The notes below the pieces were generated by a model. It worked only from the letters and a program-made list of their open reading frames with translations, did no database searches and had not been told where the DNA came from. A stretch of 64,000 nucleotides of DNA, from NCBI RefSeq assembly GCF_023101685.1, contig NZ_CP082164.1, positions 10,075,001 through 10,139,000 of the forward strand, given 5' to 3'. Made by a program: the position numbers and the translations under genes. The stretch comes from Bradyrhizobium sp. 186 (GTDB lineage Bacteria; Pseudomonadota; Alphaproteobacteria; Rhizobiales; Xanthobacteraceae). Shown in pieces: positions 9,538-18,447 of the stretch (positions are counted from its first letter, which is position 1; the number at the start of each line of letters is the position of its first letter).

Positions 9538-10719
9538 CTATTCCGCCGGGCACGCCGCGACTGCGGCCTGCGCGCGGTCGAGCCGGAAACTCCACAGCGC
9601 GAGAGCGAGCCCGATCGCCGTGATCCCGGCTGCGACCAGCGGCAGCGCGGAAAGGCCGAGACCGCGATCGATACTGACCCCGCCGGCCCAGGCGCCAAGT
9701 GCGTTGCCGAGATTGAAGGCGGCGATGTTGAGGCTCGAGGCCAGCGTGCGGCCGCTGGGGCCGGCCGCCTCCAGCACGCGCAGCTGAAGCGGCGCGACGG
9801 TTGCGAAGGCGGCGATGCCGAGCAGCAGGATCAGCGCGACGGCAAGGGTCTTGATCGACAGCACGGCGGCCAGCCCCACGAGCACGATGGCGAGCGCGGC
9901 GAGCGTTCCGATCAGGGCGCGCGCCAGACCACGATCGGCGAGCTTGCCTCCGGCGACGTTGCCGATCGCAAGCCCGACACCGAACACCAGCAGGATCGGC
10001 GAGACCGCGGCTTCCGAAAAGCCGGTGAAGCGCGTCAGGATCGGCTGGATATAGGTAAAGACGGCGAACAGGCCGGCGAAGCCGAACACGGTCATGGCAA
10101 GGCCGAACAGCACCTGCGGACGCCCGAGCACGGAGACTTCCTCGGCGAGCGAGATCGGCTTGTCGCCATTGCCGACATGGCCGGGCACCAGCGCCGCCAC
10201 CACCGCAAAGGCGATCACGCCGATCGCCGTCACCGCCCAGAATGCCGCGCGCCAGCCGAGCATCAGGCCGAACCAGGCGCCGAAGGGCACGCCGAGCAGC
10301 GTCGCGACCGTGAGACCAATGAACATGGTCGATATGGCAGAGGCGCGCTTGTCTTCGGCAACCAGGCTGGTCGCCACCACCGAACCGACGCCGAAGAAGG
10401 TGCCGTGGGCGAGCGAGGTCAGCACGCGGGCCGCCATCAGCAATTCGTAGTTCGGCGCCAGCGCGCAAGCCGCATTGCCCAGCGTGAAGATCGCCATCAG
10501 CGCCAGCAGCACGGTTTTGCGCGGTAGCCGTCGCGTGGCCAGGGTCAGGACGGGAGCACCGACGAACACGCCGAGCGCGTAGCCGGAGATCAGCAGGCCA
10601 GCGATCGGCACGGAGACGTGCATGTCGGCGGCGACCTGAAGCAGCAGGCCCATGATGATGAATTCGGTGGTGCCGATGCCGAAGGCACCGGCGGTGAGCG
10701 CGAGGACGGCGGGAGGCAT
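9538..10719 (-). CDS. MFS drug/metabolite exporter (DHA1 family)
   Basis: A 393-residue, roughly 12-helix transporter starting MPPAVLALTAGAFGIG. FGIGTTEFIIMGLL in helix 1 is typical of the AraJ/YdhP/PbuE-like DHA1 exporters, and the basic loop RRLPRKTVL follows helix 2. These carry purines, sugars or drugs out of the cell; the substrate here is unknown. The start at 10719 is preferred because an upstream extension would add a non-conserved, non-membrane leader. It is divergent from the LysR gene at 10818 and followed by the aldo/keto reductase, suggesting a LysR-controlled detoxification unit. Confidence 0.85.
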   Translation of the reverse strand: MPPAVLALTAGAFGIGTTEFIIMGLLLQVAADMHVSVPIAGLLISGYALGVFVGAPVLTLATRRLPRKTVLLALMAIFTLGNAACALAPNYELLMAARVLTSLAHGTFFGVGSVVATSLVAEDKRASAISTMFIGLTVATLLGVPFGAWFGLMLGWRAAFWAVTAIGVIAFAVVAALVPGHVGNGDKPISLAEEVSVLGRPQVLFGLAMTVFGFAGLFAVFTYIQPILTRFTGFSEAAVSPILLVFGVGLAIGNVAGGKLADRGLARALIGTLAALAIVLVGLAAVLSIKTLAVALILLLGIAAFATVAPLQLRVLEAAGPSGRTLASSLNIAAFNLGNALGAWAGGVSIDRGLGLSALPLVAAGITAIGLALALWSFRLDRAQAAVAACPAE

Positions 10720-10817
10720 GCGTGGCTCCGATGCGAGGGACGAGCCACGCAAATAGCCGCACCGCAGCAAAACCATTAGAATGTCCGCAATCCAATCATT
10801 TGTGACGTGAATTCAAC
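10720..10817. promoter_or_regulatory. Divergent promoter region, MFS exporter and lysR
   Basis: The 98-base interval between the oppositely oriented exporter and LysR genes must contain both promoters. The segment near 10775-10805 is AT-richer and contains ATT/AAT half-sites of the kind LysR proteins bind. I cannot define a single operator. Confidence 0.4.
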
Positions 10818-11777
10818 ATGGCCCGTTTCGACACCAACCGCTCCGCCGAGATGGAAGTCTTTGTCCGCGTCGTTGATCTCGGCGGCTTCACCCAGGCCGC
10901 GCGAAAACTGCGCCTGACGCCGTCGGGCGTCAGCAAACTGATCTCGCGGCTGGAGACGCGCCTCGGCACGCGGCTGATCAACCGCACCACGCGCAAGCTC
11001 ACGCTGACGGAAGAAGGCCAGGCCTTCTACCAGCGCGCCGTGCGCATCCTCGCCGAGATGGAGGAGGCCGAGCGCGAGGCCGCTTCAGGCGCTGCGCCGC
11101 GCGGGCGCCTCGCCGTCAACAGCAATATTCCCTTCGGCATGCTGCACGTGATGCCGCTGATCCCGCGCTTCCTGGAAATGCATCCCAACGTCACGCTCGA
11201 TCTCGTGCTGACCGACACGCTGATCGACCTGATGCAGGAGCGCGCCGATGTCGCGATCCGCGTCGGACCTCTGCGGGCGTCACGTCTTGTCGCGCGAAAA
11301 CTCGGCACCAGCCGCATGGTCGTGGTCGGTGCGCCGGATTATCTCGCACGCTTCGGCACGCCGAAGACGCCTGATGATCTCGCGGATCACCGCGGCATCG
11401 GCTGGACCTTTCCGCGCTCGATCCGCGCCTGGCCGTTCAAGCGCGGCGACCGCACCGAGGAAGCCGTGCCGCCGCCGGCCGCCCGCGCCAGCGACGGCGA
11501 AGCCGCCCGGCGCCTCACGCTCGGCGGCGTCGGCCTCGCCCGCCTCGCCCTCTTCCACATCGGCCCCGACATCGAAGCCGGCCGCCTCGTGCCGGTTCTG
11601 CAAAGCTACAACCCCGGCGACCGCGAAGACATCCACGCCGTCTATGTCGGCCACACCGCGCCGCTGCCCGCGCGCGTCCGCGCGTTCATCGATTTTCTGG
11701 CGGAGCATGTGCGGGTGAGCGATCCCGCGCTGAAACGCGCGGGAGATGGGAGGTGGAGGTTGGTTGGGGGAAGCTGA
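10818..11777 (+). CDS. LysR-family transcriptional regulator
   Basis: A 319-residue regulator. The N-terminal winged helix-turn-helix (VVDLGGFTQAARKLRLTPS, then SKLISRLETRLGTRLINRTTR) is classic LysR, followed by a two-lobed effector domain starting near GRLAVNSN. It is divergent from the MFS exporter, so by the usual LysR arrangement it probably controls that operon and itself. The effector is unknown. It is not the tartrate regulator on present evidence, because the ttu operon starts more than 5 kb away. Confidence 0.88.
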   Translation: MARFDTNRSAEMEVFVRVVDLGGFTQAARKLRLTPSGVSKLISRLETRLGTRLINRTTRKLTLTEEGQAFYQRAVRILAEMEEAEREAASGAAPRGRLAVNSNIPFGMLHVMPLIPRFLEMHPNVTLDLVLTDTLIDLMQERADVAIRVGPLRASRLVARKLGTSRMVVVGAPDYLARFGTPKTPDDLADHRGIGWTFPRSIRAWPFKRGDRTEEAVPPPAARASDGEAARRLTLGGVGLARLALFHIGPDIEAGRLVPVLQSYNPGDREDIHAVYVGHTAPLPARVRAFIDFLAEHVRVSDPALKRAGDGRWRLVGGS

Positions 11778-11984
11778 TGGCGGAGGAGACGGGAAAAAAT
11801 CGATTCGCCCTCCTTCGCTAAAGCTGCCGCGGCCCTCTTTCTTGCGAGTAGCATGGCAGTTCGCATTGGCGATGCAAATTTGAACCGGCAGTGCTAGTGC
11901 TGCCGCCTAGCTTCAACACGCGACCCCAAAAGCACGCGCGTGTCGCCTAAGTTTCCGGCCGATGGCGGCGAACTTGGCGCCGCC

Positions 11985-12084
11985 TAAAGCGCGATGAGAT
12001 GAGGAGGAATCATCATCGCGCTTTAAGTTGTTGTTTGAGCATCATCTTTTCGGAAAACCGCTTCGCACTTTTCCGGATGATGCT
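11985..12084. repeat. Double-palindrome intergenic repeat 3' of pyruvate kinase
   Basis: Two adjacent palindromes: TAAAGCGCGATGA (11985-11997) with TCATCGCGCTTTA (12013-12025), then GAGCATCAT (12037-12045) with ATGATGCTC (12076-12084) around a CTTTTCGGAAAACCG core. I recognise this composite as a common dispersed element of Bradyrhizobium intergenic DNA. It abuts the pyruvate kinase stop codon and could act as transcription terminator of the ttu operon. Bases 11778-11984 before it hold nothing recognisable. Confidence 0.8.
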
Positions 12085-13500
12085 CTAGCCGATCTGAACC
12101 ACCCGAAGATTATTCGTGGTGCCCGCTTCGCCAAACGGCACGCCAGCTACCACCACGATGGAGTCCGTCCGCTGCGCGAACTCCTCGGTGAGCGCCGTCC
12201 TTGTCGCGCGATCGACCATTTCCTCGTAAGAATTGACGTCCGCGGACAGAACACTGTGCGCGCCCCACAAAAGACAAAGCTGCCGCGACACCCGTTGATC
12301 CGGCGTAACCGCCAGGATCGAGACCTGCGGTCGTTTGCGGGCGATGCGGGCCGCCGTCGTCCCGCTCGACGTGAACGCGACAATGGCCGACGCATGAAGA
12401 GCCGCGGCGAGATCAGCGGCCGCCGCAGCGACGGCGTGGGGCGCGGTTTCTTCCTCACCTGGTTCGGAGGCATTGATGATGGAGCGATACATCTTGTGCC
12501 GCTCCGTGCTCTCGATAATGCGACTCATCATGGCAACCGCCTCGCGGGGGTACTGGCCGGTCGCGGATTCCGCCGACAGCATGACGGCATCGGCGCCGTC
12601 ATAGATCGCGGTGGCGACATCGGAGGCTTCGGCGCGGGTGGGAGTGGGCGCAGCGACCATCGAGTCGAGCATCTGGGTTGCGACGATCACGGGTTTTCCG
12701 AGCAGACGGCAGGACCTGATCAACTCCTTCTGGCGACCGGGCACATCCTGGTGTGGAATCTCCACGCCCAGATCGCCACGGGCGACCATGACCGCGTCGG
12801 AGAGCCGGACGATGTCATCGATGTGTTCGAGCGCAGCGGGCTTTTCGACCTTCGTCATAATCCCGGCGCGATTGCCGATGATGCCGCGCGCCTCGATGAC
12901 ATCTCCGGGCTTCTGAACGAACGAAAGCGCCACCCAATCGACCCCTAGCTTCAGGCCGAATTCGAGATCGGCTCGATCCTTCGCGGTTAGTGGGGATAGA
13001 TTCAAAACGGCGGTGGGGACGTTCACGCCCTTGCGGTTCGAGATGACGCCGCCAAAGATGATTTTCGCATCGATTGCATCGGCAGCCAGCCCGGTGACGC
13101 GAACGCGGACCCGCCCGTCGTCAATCAGCAGATCATCGCCCGGCGCAACCGCGTCGAAGATCTCCGGGTGGGGCAGCGGGATCGACATCCTGTCGCCATC
13201 GGATCCCGACAAGACAAAGCGCACATTCTCGCCGGCGGCGACAGCGATCTTTCCGTCCTTGATGGTTCCGACCCGGATTTTCGGCCCCTGCAAATCCTGC
13301 AAGATACCGATCGGCCGGCCAACCCGCGTCTCCAGCGCGCGTATGGCCGCGTGCACCTTGGCGTGGTCCTCATGCGTGCCGTGGCTGAAGTTCAGCCGAA
13401 ATGTGTCGACGCCGGCAAGGAAGAGCGCTTCCAGCATTTCGGGCGATCCGCTTGCCGGACCGACGGTAGCAACGATTTTGGCTCGACGATTGCGGCGCAT
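12085..13500 (-). CDS. ttuE: Pyruvate kinase, last gene of the tartrate operon
   Basis: A 471-residue pyruvate kinase (phosphoenolpyruvate plus ADP to pyruvate plus ATP). Diagnostic stretches are RRAKIVATVGPAS at the N-terminus, FRLNFSHGTHEDH, LQDLQGPKIRVG, the catalytic-lysine region IMTKVEKPAAL, and VARGDLGVEIP. Order and orientation (MFS carrier, tartrate dehydrogenase, glycerate kinase remnant, pyruvate kinase) match ttuB-C-D-E of the Agrobacterium vitis tartrate system, where ttuE encodes pyruvate kinase. The ATG at 13500 follows the ttuD remnant directly. It is probably a second, catabolic pyruvate kinase. Confidence 0.92.
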   Translation of the reverse strand: MRRNRRAKIVATVGPASGSPEMLEALFLAGVDTFRLNFSHGTHEDHAKVHAAIRALETRVGRPIGILQDLQGPKIRVGTIKDGKIAVAAGENVRFVLSGSDGDRMSIPLPHPEIFDAVAPGDDLLIDDGRVRVRVTGLAADAIDAKIIFGGVISNRKGVNVPTAVLNLSPLTAKDRADLEFGLKLGVDWVALSFVQKPGDVIEARGIIGNRAGIMTKVEKPAALEHIDDIVRLSDAVMVARGDLGVEIPHQDVPGRQKELIRSCRLLGKPVIVATQMLDSMVAAPTPTRAEASDVATAIYDGADAVMLSAESATGQYPREAVAMMSRIIESTERHKMYRSIINASEPGEEETAPHAVAAAAADLAAALHASAIVAFTSSGTTAARIARKRPQVSILAVTPDQRVSRQLCLLWGAHSVLSADVNSYEEMVDRATRTALTEEFAQRTDSIVVVAGVPFGEAGTTNNLRVVQIG

Positions 13501-13890
13501 GGTCTATTCGGCCTGTCGGCCGCCTTTGAGTGATCAGAACGGCTCTGATGTCGTTGACGTTGGTGCCGGTCGGACCGGTACGAATCAAATCGCCGATCCC
13601 GGCAAAGAAACTATAGCTGTCGTGCGCGGCAAGGAAGGTCCGGGGATCAAGATTTGCCGTGCGGGCCCGCGCAAGGGTCTCCGGCGTGACGAACGCGCCG
13701 GCGGCATCTTCGGTTCCGTCGATACCGTCGCTGTCGCCTGCAAACGCGAAAACGCCCGCCTCGCCAGTCATATTGATGGCGAAGCTGAGCACCGCCGCGC
13801 CGGGATCGGTGCTGGCAACCGCAGCGTCGAAGATCGCCCGAAGCGCGGCCCGCGCCGCAGTGTCGGTCCACTCCAGCGGTGACGGACCGT
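13498..13890 (-). pseudogene. ttuD: Glycerate 2-kinase / hydroxypyruvate reductase remnant with in-frame internal deletion
   Basis: One reading frame joins the two ends of a TtuD-type protein. It opens with about 33 codons like the N-terminus (AARAALRAIFDAAVAS). Then, at about base 13790, it jumps to the C-terminal MOFRL domain: FAGDSDGIDGTEDAAGAF, AAHDSYSFFAGIGDLI, TGPTGTNVNDIRAVLI. The family is normally about 420 residues, so roughly 290 central residues, including the kinase active site, are missing. The frame has no obvious ATG, overlaps the ttuC stop, and runs without its own stop into pyk. Not functional on this evidence; an assembly collapse should be excluded. Confidence 0.82.
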
Positions 13891-14963
13891 CAGATATTGG
13901 AACTGTGGATGGCCTCCACCACGGCGTCCGTAACGTCCTTGGTGGTTGCCGTACCGCCCACGTCAGGCGTCGTGATCCCGGCGCCGGTGACTTTTTCCAC
14001 GGCGCGCATCAACCGCGCCGAGGCGTCCGCCTCGCCGAGATGATCGAGCATCTGCGACGCGGTCCAGAAGCTTGCGACCGGATTGGCAATGCCCTTGCCG
14101 GTGATGTCGAACGCCGAACCATGGATTGGTTCGAACATGGACGGAAAGCGGCGCTCCGGGTCGATATTGGCGGTCGGCGCCACGCCGAGACTGCCAGCCA
14201 GCGCGCCGGCAAGATCGGACAGGATGTCGGCGTGAAGATTGGTCGCGACGATGGTGTCGAGACTCTGCGGCTTGAGCGTCATCCTGACCGTCATCGCATC
14301 GACCAGCATCTTGTCCCAGGTGACGTCGGGAAATTCCCTCGAGACCTCGTCGGCGATCTCGTCCCACATCACCATGCCATGGCGCTGGGCGTTCGACTTG
14401 GTGACGACGGTGAGGAGCTTGCGCGGCCGCGACAGCGCCAGCTTGAACGCATAGCGCATGATGCGCTGGACACCGACCCGGGTGAAGATCGCCACTTCTG
14501 TTCCGACTTCCTCGGGCAGTCCGCGATGGACGCGACCGCCGCATCCGGCATATTCGCCCTCGGAATTTTCACGAACGATCACCCAGTCGAGGTCGCCGGT
14601 GCCGACGTTGCGCAGCGGCGACGTGATCCCAGGCAATATCTTGGTCGGCCGGACGTTGGCATATTGGTCAAAACCCTGGCAGATCGGCAGGCGCAAGCCC
14701 CACAGCGTAATGTGGTCAGGAACGTCGGGCGCGCCGACGGCGCCGAAGTAGATCGCGTCAAACTTCTTCAGCTTGGCGAGGCCATCGGCCGGCATCATCA
14801 CGCCGTGCTTGCGATAATAGGCGGAACCCCAGTCGAACGTTTCGACGTTGAACTTGACGTCTCCCATTCGCTTCTGGAGGCTTTCCAGCACCGTGGTGCC
14901 GGCGGCGATGACTTCGGGGCCGATACCGTCGGCGGGGATGGCTGCGATCGAATATTCACGCAT
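13890..14963 (-). CDS. ttuC: Tartrate dehydrogenase / D-malate dehydrogenase
   Basis: A 357-residue member of the isocitrate/isopropylmalate dehydrogenase family. VRENSEGEYAGCGG, TKSNAQRHGMVMW and the metal-binding NLHADILSDLAGALAG are typical of TtuC-type tartrate dehydrogenases, which oxidise tartrate (or decarboxylate D-malate) with NAD and a divalent metal. It follows the MFS carrier by 32 bases, and its stop overlaps the ttuD remnant. In the known pathway the product is oxaloglycolate, passed on via hydroxypyruvate and glycerate to the glycolytic enzymes encoded downstream. Confidence 0.92.
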   Translation of the reverse strand: MREYSIAAIPADGIGPEVIAAGTTVLESLQKRMGDVKFNVETFDWGSAYYRKHGVMMPADGLAKLKKFDAIYFGAVGAPDVPDHITLWGLRLPICQGFDQYANVRPTKILPGITSPLRNVGTGDLDWVIVRENSEGEYAGCGGRVHRGLPEEVGTEVAIFTRVGVQRIMRYAFKLALSRPRKLLTVVTKSNAQRHGMVMWDEIADEVSREFPDVTWDKMLVDAMTVRMTLKPQSLDTIVATNLHADILSDLAGALAGSLGVAPTANIDPERRFPSMFEPIHGSAFDITGKGIANPVASFWTASQMLDHLGEADASARLMRAVEKVTGAGITTPDVGGTATTKDVTDAVVEAIHSSNI

Positions 14964-14995
14964 CTGAATGCTCCATGAGAACCGGTTTGAGGGAA

Positions 14996-16300
14996 TTATC
15001 GCTGGGGGATCGGGTCAACGACCGCCGCGGGCGCACGTTGCGATCGGGCAAGGACGAGGGTGAGGACGGCGGACAGGACCAGCAATGCTGCGACGAAGAA
15101 CAGCCCGCCCTGGAAACTACCGGTCATATCCTTGATCCAGCCGATCATCGCCGGACCGACGAAACCGCCGAGATTGCCGATCGAGTTAATTGTGGCGATA
15201 CCCGCTGCCGCAGCGGAGCCGGACAGGAACAGGGTCGGCATGCTCCAGAGCGGCGGCTTCGACGAACTGATGCCGATATTGACCAGCGCCAGCGTCAACA
15301 GAACGGACAGCACCGTGCCGGCAAATCCGGCCATCACCAGGCCGAGAGACGCAAGCATGCAGGCACCGACAACGTGCCACGTGCGCTCGTCGGTGCGATC
15401 CGAATGACGTGCCCAAACGACCATGGCAACGATGGCGACGGCTCCCGGCAGCGCATTGAGGAACCCGACCTGCAGCGACGACAGACCGAATTCCTTGATG
15501 ATTTGCGGCGTCCAGATGCCGAGCGTGTAAAGGCCCGCCGACGTGCCGAAATAGACCAATGCCAGAGCGAGAACCCGCAGATCGGCGAGCCCCCGCCAAA
15601 TGCTGTGGCTGGCCGTTGCGGCCTTCCCCGCGACTTCCGTATTCATTGTCGTCACCAGCCAATGGCGTTCTTCATCGCTCAGCCATTTTGCCTTTTCCGG
15701 CCGGTCGGTCATGTAGAACAGCACGACGACGCCGAGAATGACGGCGGGGATGGCCTCGATGATGAACATCCACTGCCAGCCACTGAGGCCCAGAACGCCG
15801 TGCAACTCCAGCAGTGCACCGGATACGGGAGACCCGAGAACCGTTGAAAGTGGCGCAGCCGCCATGAAGATCGCGGTGACGGCGGCGCGCTGCCTCGCGG
15901 GAAACCAGTAGCTGAGATAAAGGATAATTCCGGGAAAGAAGCCTGCCTCTGCGGCACCGAGCAAGAAGCGCAGCGTGTAGAAGCTGGCGGAGCCCTGCAC
16001 GAACGCCATGGCGCCTGAAATCAAGCCCCAGGTGATCATCACCCGCGCGATCCAGATCCGGGCCCCGACCTTGTCGAGGACGAGGTTCGACGGCACTTCG
16101 AACAGGAAATAGCCAAGGAAAAAGATCCCCGCGCCAAATCCGAACACGGTCGGCGAGAAGCCGAGATCCTTGTTCATGGTCAGGGCCGCGAAGCCAATAT
16201 TGACGCGGTCGATGAAGGCAATGAAGTAGAGCAGCATCACGAAGGGAACGATGCGCAGCGTGACCTTGCGCAGCACGCGCGCTTCCAGCTCGGCACTCAT
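14996..16300 (-). CDS. ttuB: MFS tartrate transporter (anion:cation symporter family)
   Basis: A 434-residue, 12-helix transporter. RIVPFVMLLYFIAFIDRVNIGFA at the start of helix 1 and the short signature EAGFFPGIILYLSYWFP mark the ACS family of organic-anion carriers that includes TtuB and phthalate permeases. It is the first gene of the ttu operon and presumably brings tartrate in with protons. An AGGAG stretch precedes the ATG at 16300. The substrate assignment rests on the operon context. Confidence 0.87.
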   Translation of the reverse strand: MSAELEARVLRKVTLRIVPFVMLLYFIAFIDRVNIGFAALTMNKDLGFSPTVFGFGAGIFFLGYFLFEVPSNLVLDKVGARIWIARVMITWGLISGAMAFVQGSASFYTLRFLLGAAEAGFFPGIILYLSYWFPARQRAAVTAIFMAAAPLSTVLGSPVSGALLELHGVLGLSGWQWMFIIEAIPAVILGVVVLFYMTDRPEKAKWLSDEERHWLVTTMNTEVAGKAATASHSIWRGLADLRVLALALVYFGTSAGLYTLGIWTPQIIKEFGLSSLQVGFLNALPGAVAIVAMVVWARHSDRTDERTWHVVGACMLASLGLVMAGFAGTVLSVLLTLALVNIGISSSKPPLWSMPTLFLSGSAAAAGIATINSIGNLGGFVGPAMIGWIKDMTGSFQGGLFFVAALLVLSAVLTLVLARSQRAPAAVVDPIPQR

Positions 16301-16470
16301 GGGATGGGCTCCTCGCCTGATTTGTATTGCTTTTGATTTCCGCGCCGTTCGACGCGTTGAAGGCCACCCTGCGGCGGCAAGCGCCGGGACTCAATTGGCT
16401 CCCGTTTATACAAAAAAATGATATAATCACGATGGCGGCGGGCCTGGACCCGCGGAGTGGGGGCAAACCT
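16301..16470 (-). promoter_or_regulatory. Upstream region of the tartrate operon
   Basis: Non-coding leader and promoter region. The only AT-rich island (16405-16434) reads on the minus strand as ATTATATCATTTTTTTGTAT followed by AAAC, with TTATA and TATAA arms as an inverted repeat that could be a regulator site or promoter core. No regulator gene of the ttu system is adjacent on this side. Confidence 0.35.
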
Positions 16471-16473
16471 GGA

Positions 16474-16513
16474 GCAGGATCGGACAAGGCATGACTGCTT
16501 TGGGAAAGACGCC
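16474..16513. repeat. 40-base direct repeat, copy A
   Basis: GCAGGATCGGACAAGGCATG and the next 20 bases recur at 18745-18784 in the same orientation (34 of 40 identical by eye). The two copies flank the catalase-like remnant and the AraC gene. They may be ends of a lost element or a dispersed repeat. Confidence 0.6.
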
Positions 16514-17520
16514 GGACCGGCGCTGCCCCAAAAACGTGCACCAACGTTCGAACCCAAGGTCCCGCCCTGCCAAAATTCCCAAGCGGCCACGCCACGCCCG
16601 CATCTGTCGTCGACGCCCTGAAAGCCGTAGCTGGCCATCCGTCAAAAGCGCGCGCGAGCTTTGCCGGGGGCCGGTGCGTGCGCGGTACCTATGCCCCGTC
16701 GGATCAGGCGAAGGAGATCACGCGATCCCGCAGTTTCACAAAACCATCGCGCGTGCTGGCGCGCTTTTCGGTGAGCGGCGGCAATCCCGGGATCGCGGAC
16801 ACCGACAAGCACGTGCTGCGCGGCTTCTGGTTCCGGCTCGGCGGCGATGGCGACCGCTCGGACATTCTCACGCAGAACGCCCCGGTGCATTTCGCAAGGA
16901 CGCTCGACCAGATGCTGGCTTTCCTCAAAGCGCGCGCTCCGGGACCGAACGGCAAGCCGGATATGATGAAGGTCAGGGCATTCTCCGCGGCCAACCCCGA
17001 AACGTTGCATCAGGCGAACTACACCACCGCGCATTTGCTGCCCCCAAGCTTTGCCGGCACGACCTATTGGGGCGTGCATGCCTTTCCCGCAACAAACGCG
17101 AAAGGCGAGACACGGTTCATCAAGTTCAAGGTCGTTCCCGTCGGTGCGGATGTCCCTCCGGCCGCGGACAAGGCCAAGGCGAGGCCTGCCGACCTCCTGC
17201 ACGGCGACTTCGAAGATCAGATCGCCGCAGGCGATATGCGGTTCAGCGTGATGGCGCTGCTCGACCGTCCCGGCGACCCCGTGATGGACGTCACCATCCG
17301 ATGGACGGATGAAGACAGGCGTGAAGCGGTGCGGCTGGGAACGATCGTGATCACCGGTATCGAAGCGGACGCAACATGCGACCCCTCCGTCTTCAATCCG
17401 GCCAATCTCGCCGACGGCATCGGTTATCCGCCGGACGAGATCTTTGCGGCACGCGCCGCCTACGTGATCTCGCCTGGCGAACCGCCGCTGAGCGGCAACG
17501 AGTTACGCTTCGTTTTCTGA
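16495..17520 (+). pseudogene. Catalase-related peroxidase with degenerate N-terminus
   Basis: Catalase-superfamily homology starts at about 16594 (PASVVDALKAV) and continues through RVLARFSVSGGNP, GFWFRLGGDGDRSDIL, NAPVHFARTLDQML and a C-terminal FAARAAYVIS supplying the proximal Tyr. No ATG precedes the homology in this frame, which is open from 16495. The first GTG (16678) would cut off the start of the domain, and the signal peptide usual in periplasmic members is missing. Where catalases carry the distal His (R-x-x-H-A-K-G) the frame reads R-A-S-F-A-G-G. It overlaps the convergent AraC gene by 18 bases. Probably a 5'-truncated gene, possibly still expressed. Confidence 0.6.
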
Positions 17521-18447
17521 TCCGCCCTGCTTCTCGCGGCGCCAGGCGCCCGGGCTGATGCCGACCACCTCGGAAAACACCCGCGTAAAGTGGCTCTGAT
17601 TGGCAAACCCAGCCGATATCGCAATCTCCGACAGCGGCAGGTCGCGGACGCTCATCAATTGCTTGGCCGCCTTCACGCGCTGGCGAAGCAGCCACTGGTG
17701 CGGCGGCAGGCCGGTGGAGATACGAAACGCGCGCGAAAAATGGCTGACCGAGAGATCGAACTCGGCCGCGACCTGTTGCAATGAAAGCTTTCCGCCGAGA
17801 TCGGATTCGAGTCTTTCGCAGGCGCGCTTCGCCTGCCACGGCGCAAGCCCGCCGCGGGCCAGCTCAGTGCTGCGCGCTCCGCCATAGGCCTGGGCAACGT
17901 GTGCGGTGAAGGCGAGCATCATGTGATCGATGAAGAGCTGGTTGGTCTCGTCCGGCCGGCGTAGCCCTTCCATCAGCGAGCCGCCGATATGACGGATCAC
18001 CGCGTCGTCATGGCCGGTGCCGAGCTCACAGGCCAACTCACCCACGCGCGGCGCGCGGGACTGTTCGGCGATGCCGTCGAGCGCCGAGCGCGGCAGATAG
18101 AAAAACAGCGAGTGGAACGGCTTGTCGATGACATAGCGCGGATCGCGCTTGAGATCGTAGAGATAGGTTGCGCCCGCGCGGACGTCCGCCTTCATGACGC
18201 ACTTGCCGCTCTCCCAGAGCTCGCAGTCCGGATAATCGTGCAGCTTCAGGCTGACGAGAAAGGCATCCTCCAGGGTCAGCGTACCGGACAGACCGGGCAC
18301 GGGGTTGTCATCCCGCGTTTCGGTGACCGCAAGCTCGACGCTGCGCAGCGAACGCGTCATCAGCGAGGGCGGCGCATCCTTCAGATGCAGAAACTGCCCG
18401 AGCCTTTGTCCGAAGGCGGCCGCCGGTGCCATGTGAATCGATCTCAT
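17503..18447 (-). CDS. AraC-family transcriptional regulator
   Basis: About 314 residues. The C-terminal 100 residues hold the double helix-turn-helix of AraC/XylS proteins (KLSLQQVAAEFDLSVSHFSR, then LPLSEIAISAGFANQSHFTR followed by VFSEVVGISPGAWR). The N-terminal part is a variable ligand or dimerisation domain. The 3' end overlaps the catalase-like frame, and the gene is divergent from a second AraC gene across a 477-base gap. The target is unknown. Confidence 0.85.
   Translation of the reverse strand: MRSIHMAPAAAFGQRLGQFLHLKDAPPSLMTRSLRSVELAVTETRDDNPVPGLSGTLTLEDAFLVSLKLHDYPDCELWESGKCVMKADVRAGATYLYDLKRDPRYVIDKPFHSLFFYLPRSALDGIAEQSRAPRVGELACELGTGHDDAVIRHIGGSLMEGLRRPDETNQLFIDHMMLAFTAHVAQAYGGARSTELARGGLAPWQAKRACERLESDLGGKLSLQQVAAEFDLSVSHFSRAFRISTGLPPHQWLLRQRVKAAKQLMSVRDLPLSEIAISAGFANQSHFTRVFSEVVGISPGAWRREKQGGSENEA

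Noticed and set aside
16427..16645. A 72-codon minus-strand frame upstream of the ttu operon
   Set aside because: No family resemblance; it spans the direct repeat and the degenerate catalase start and is best explained as non-coding.
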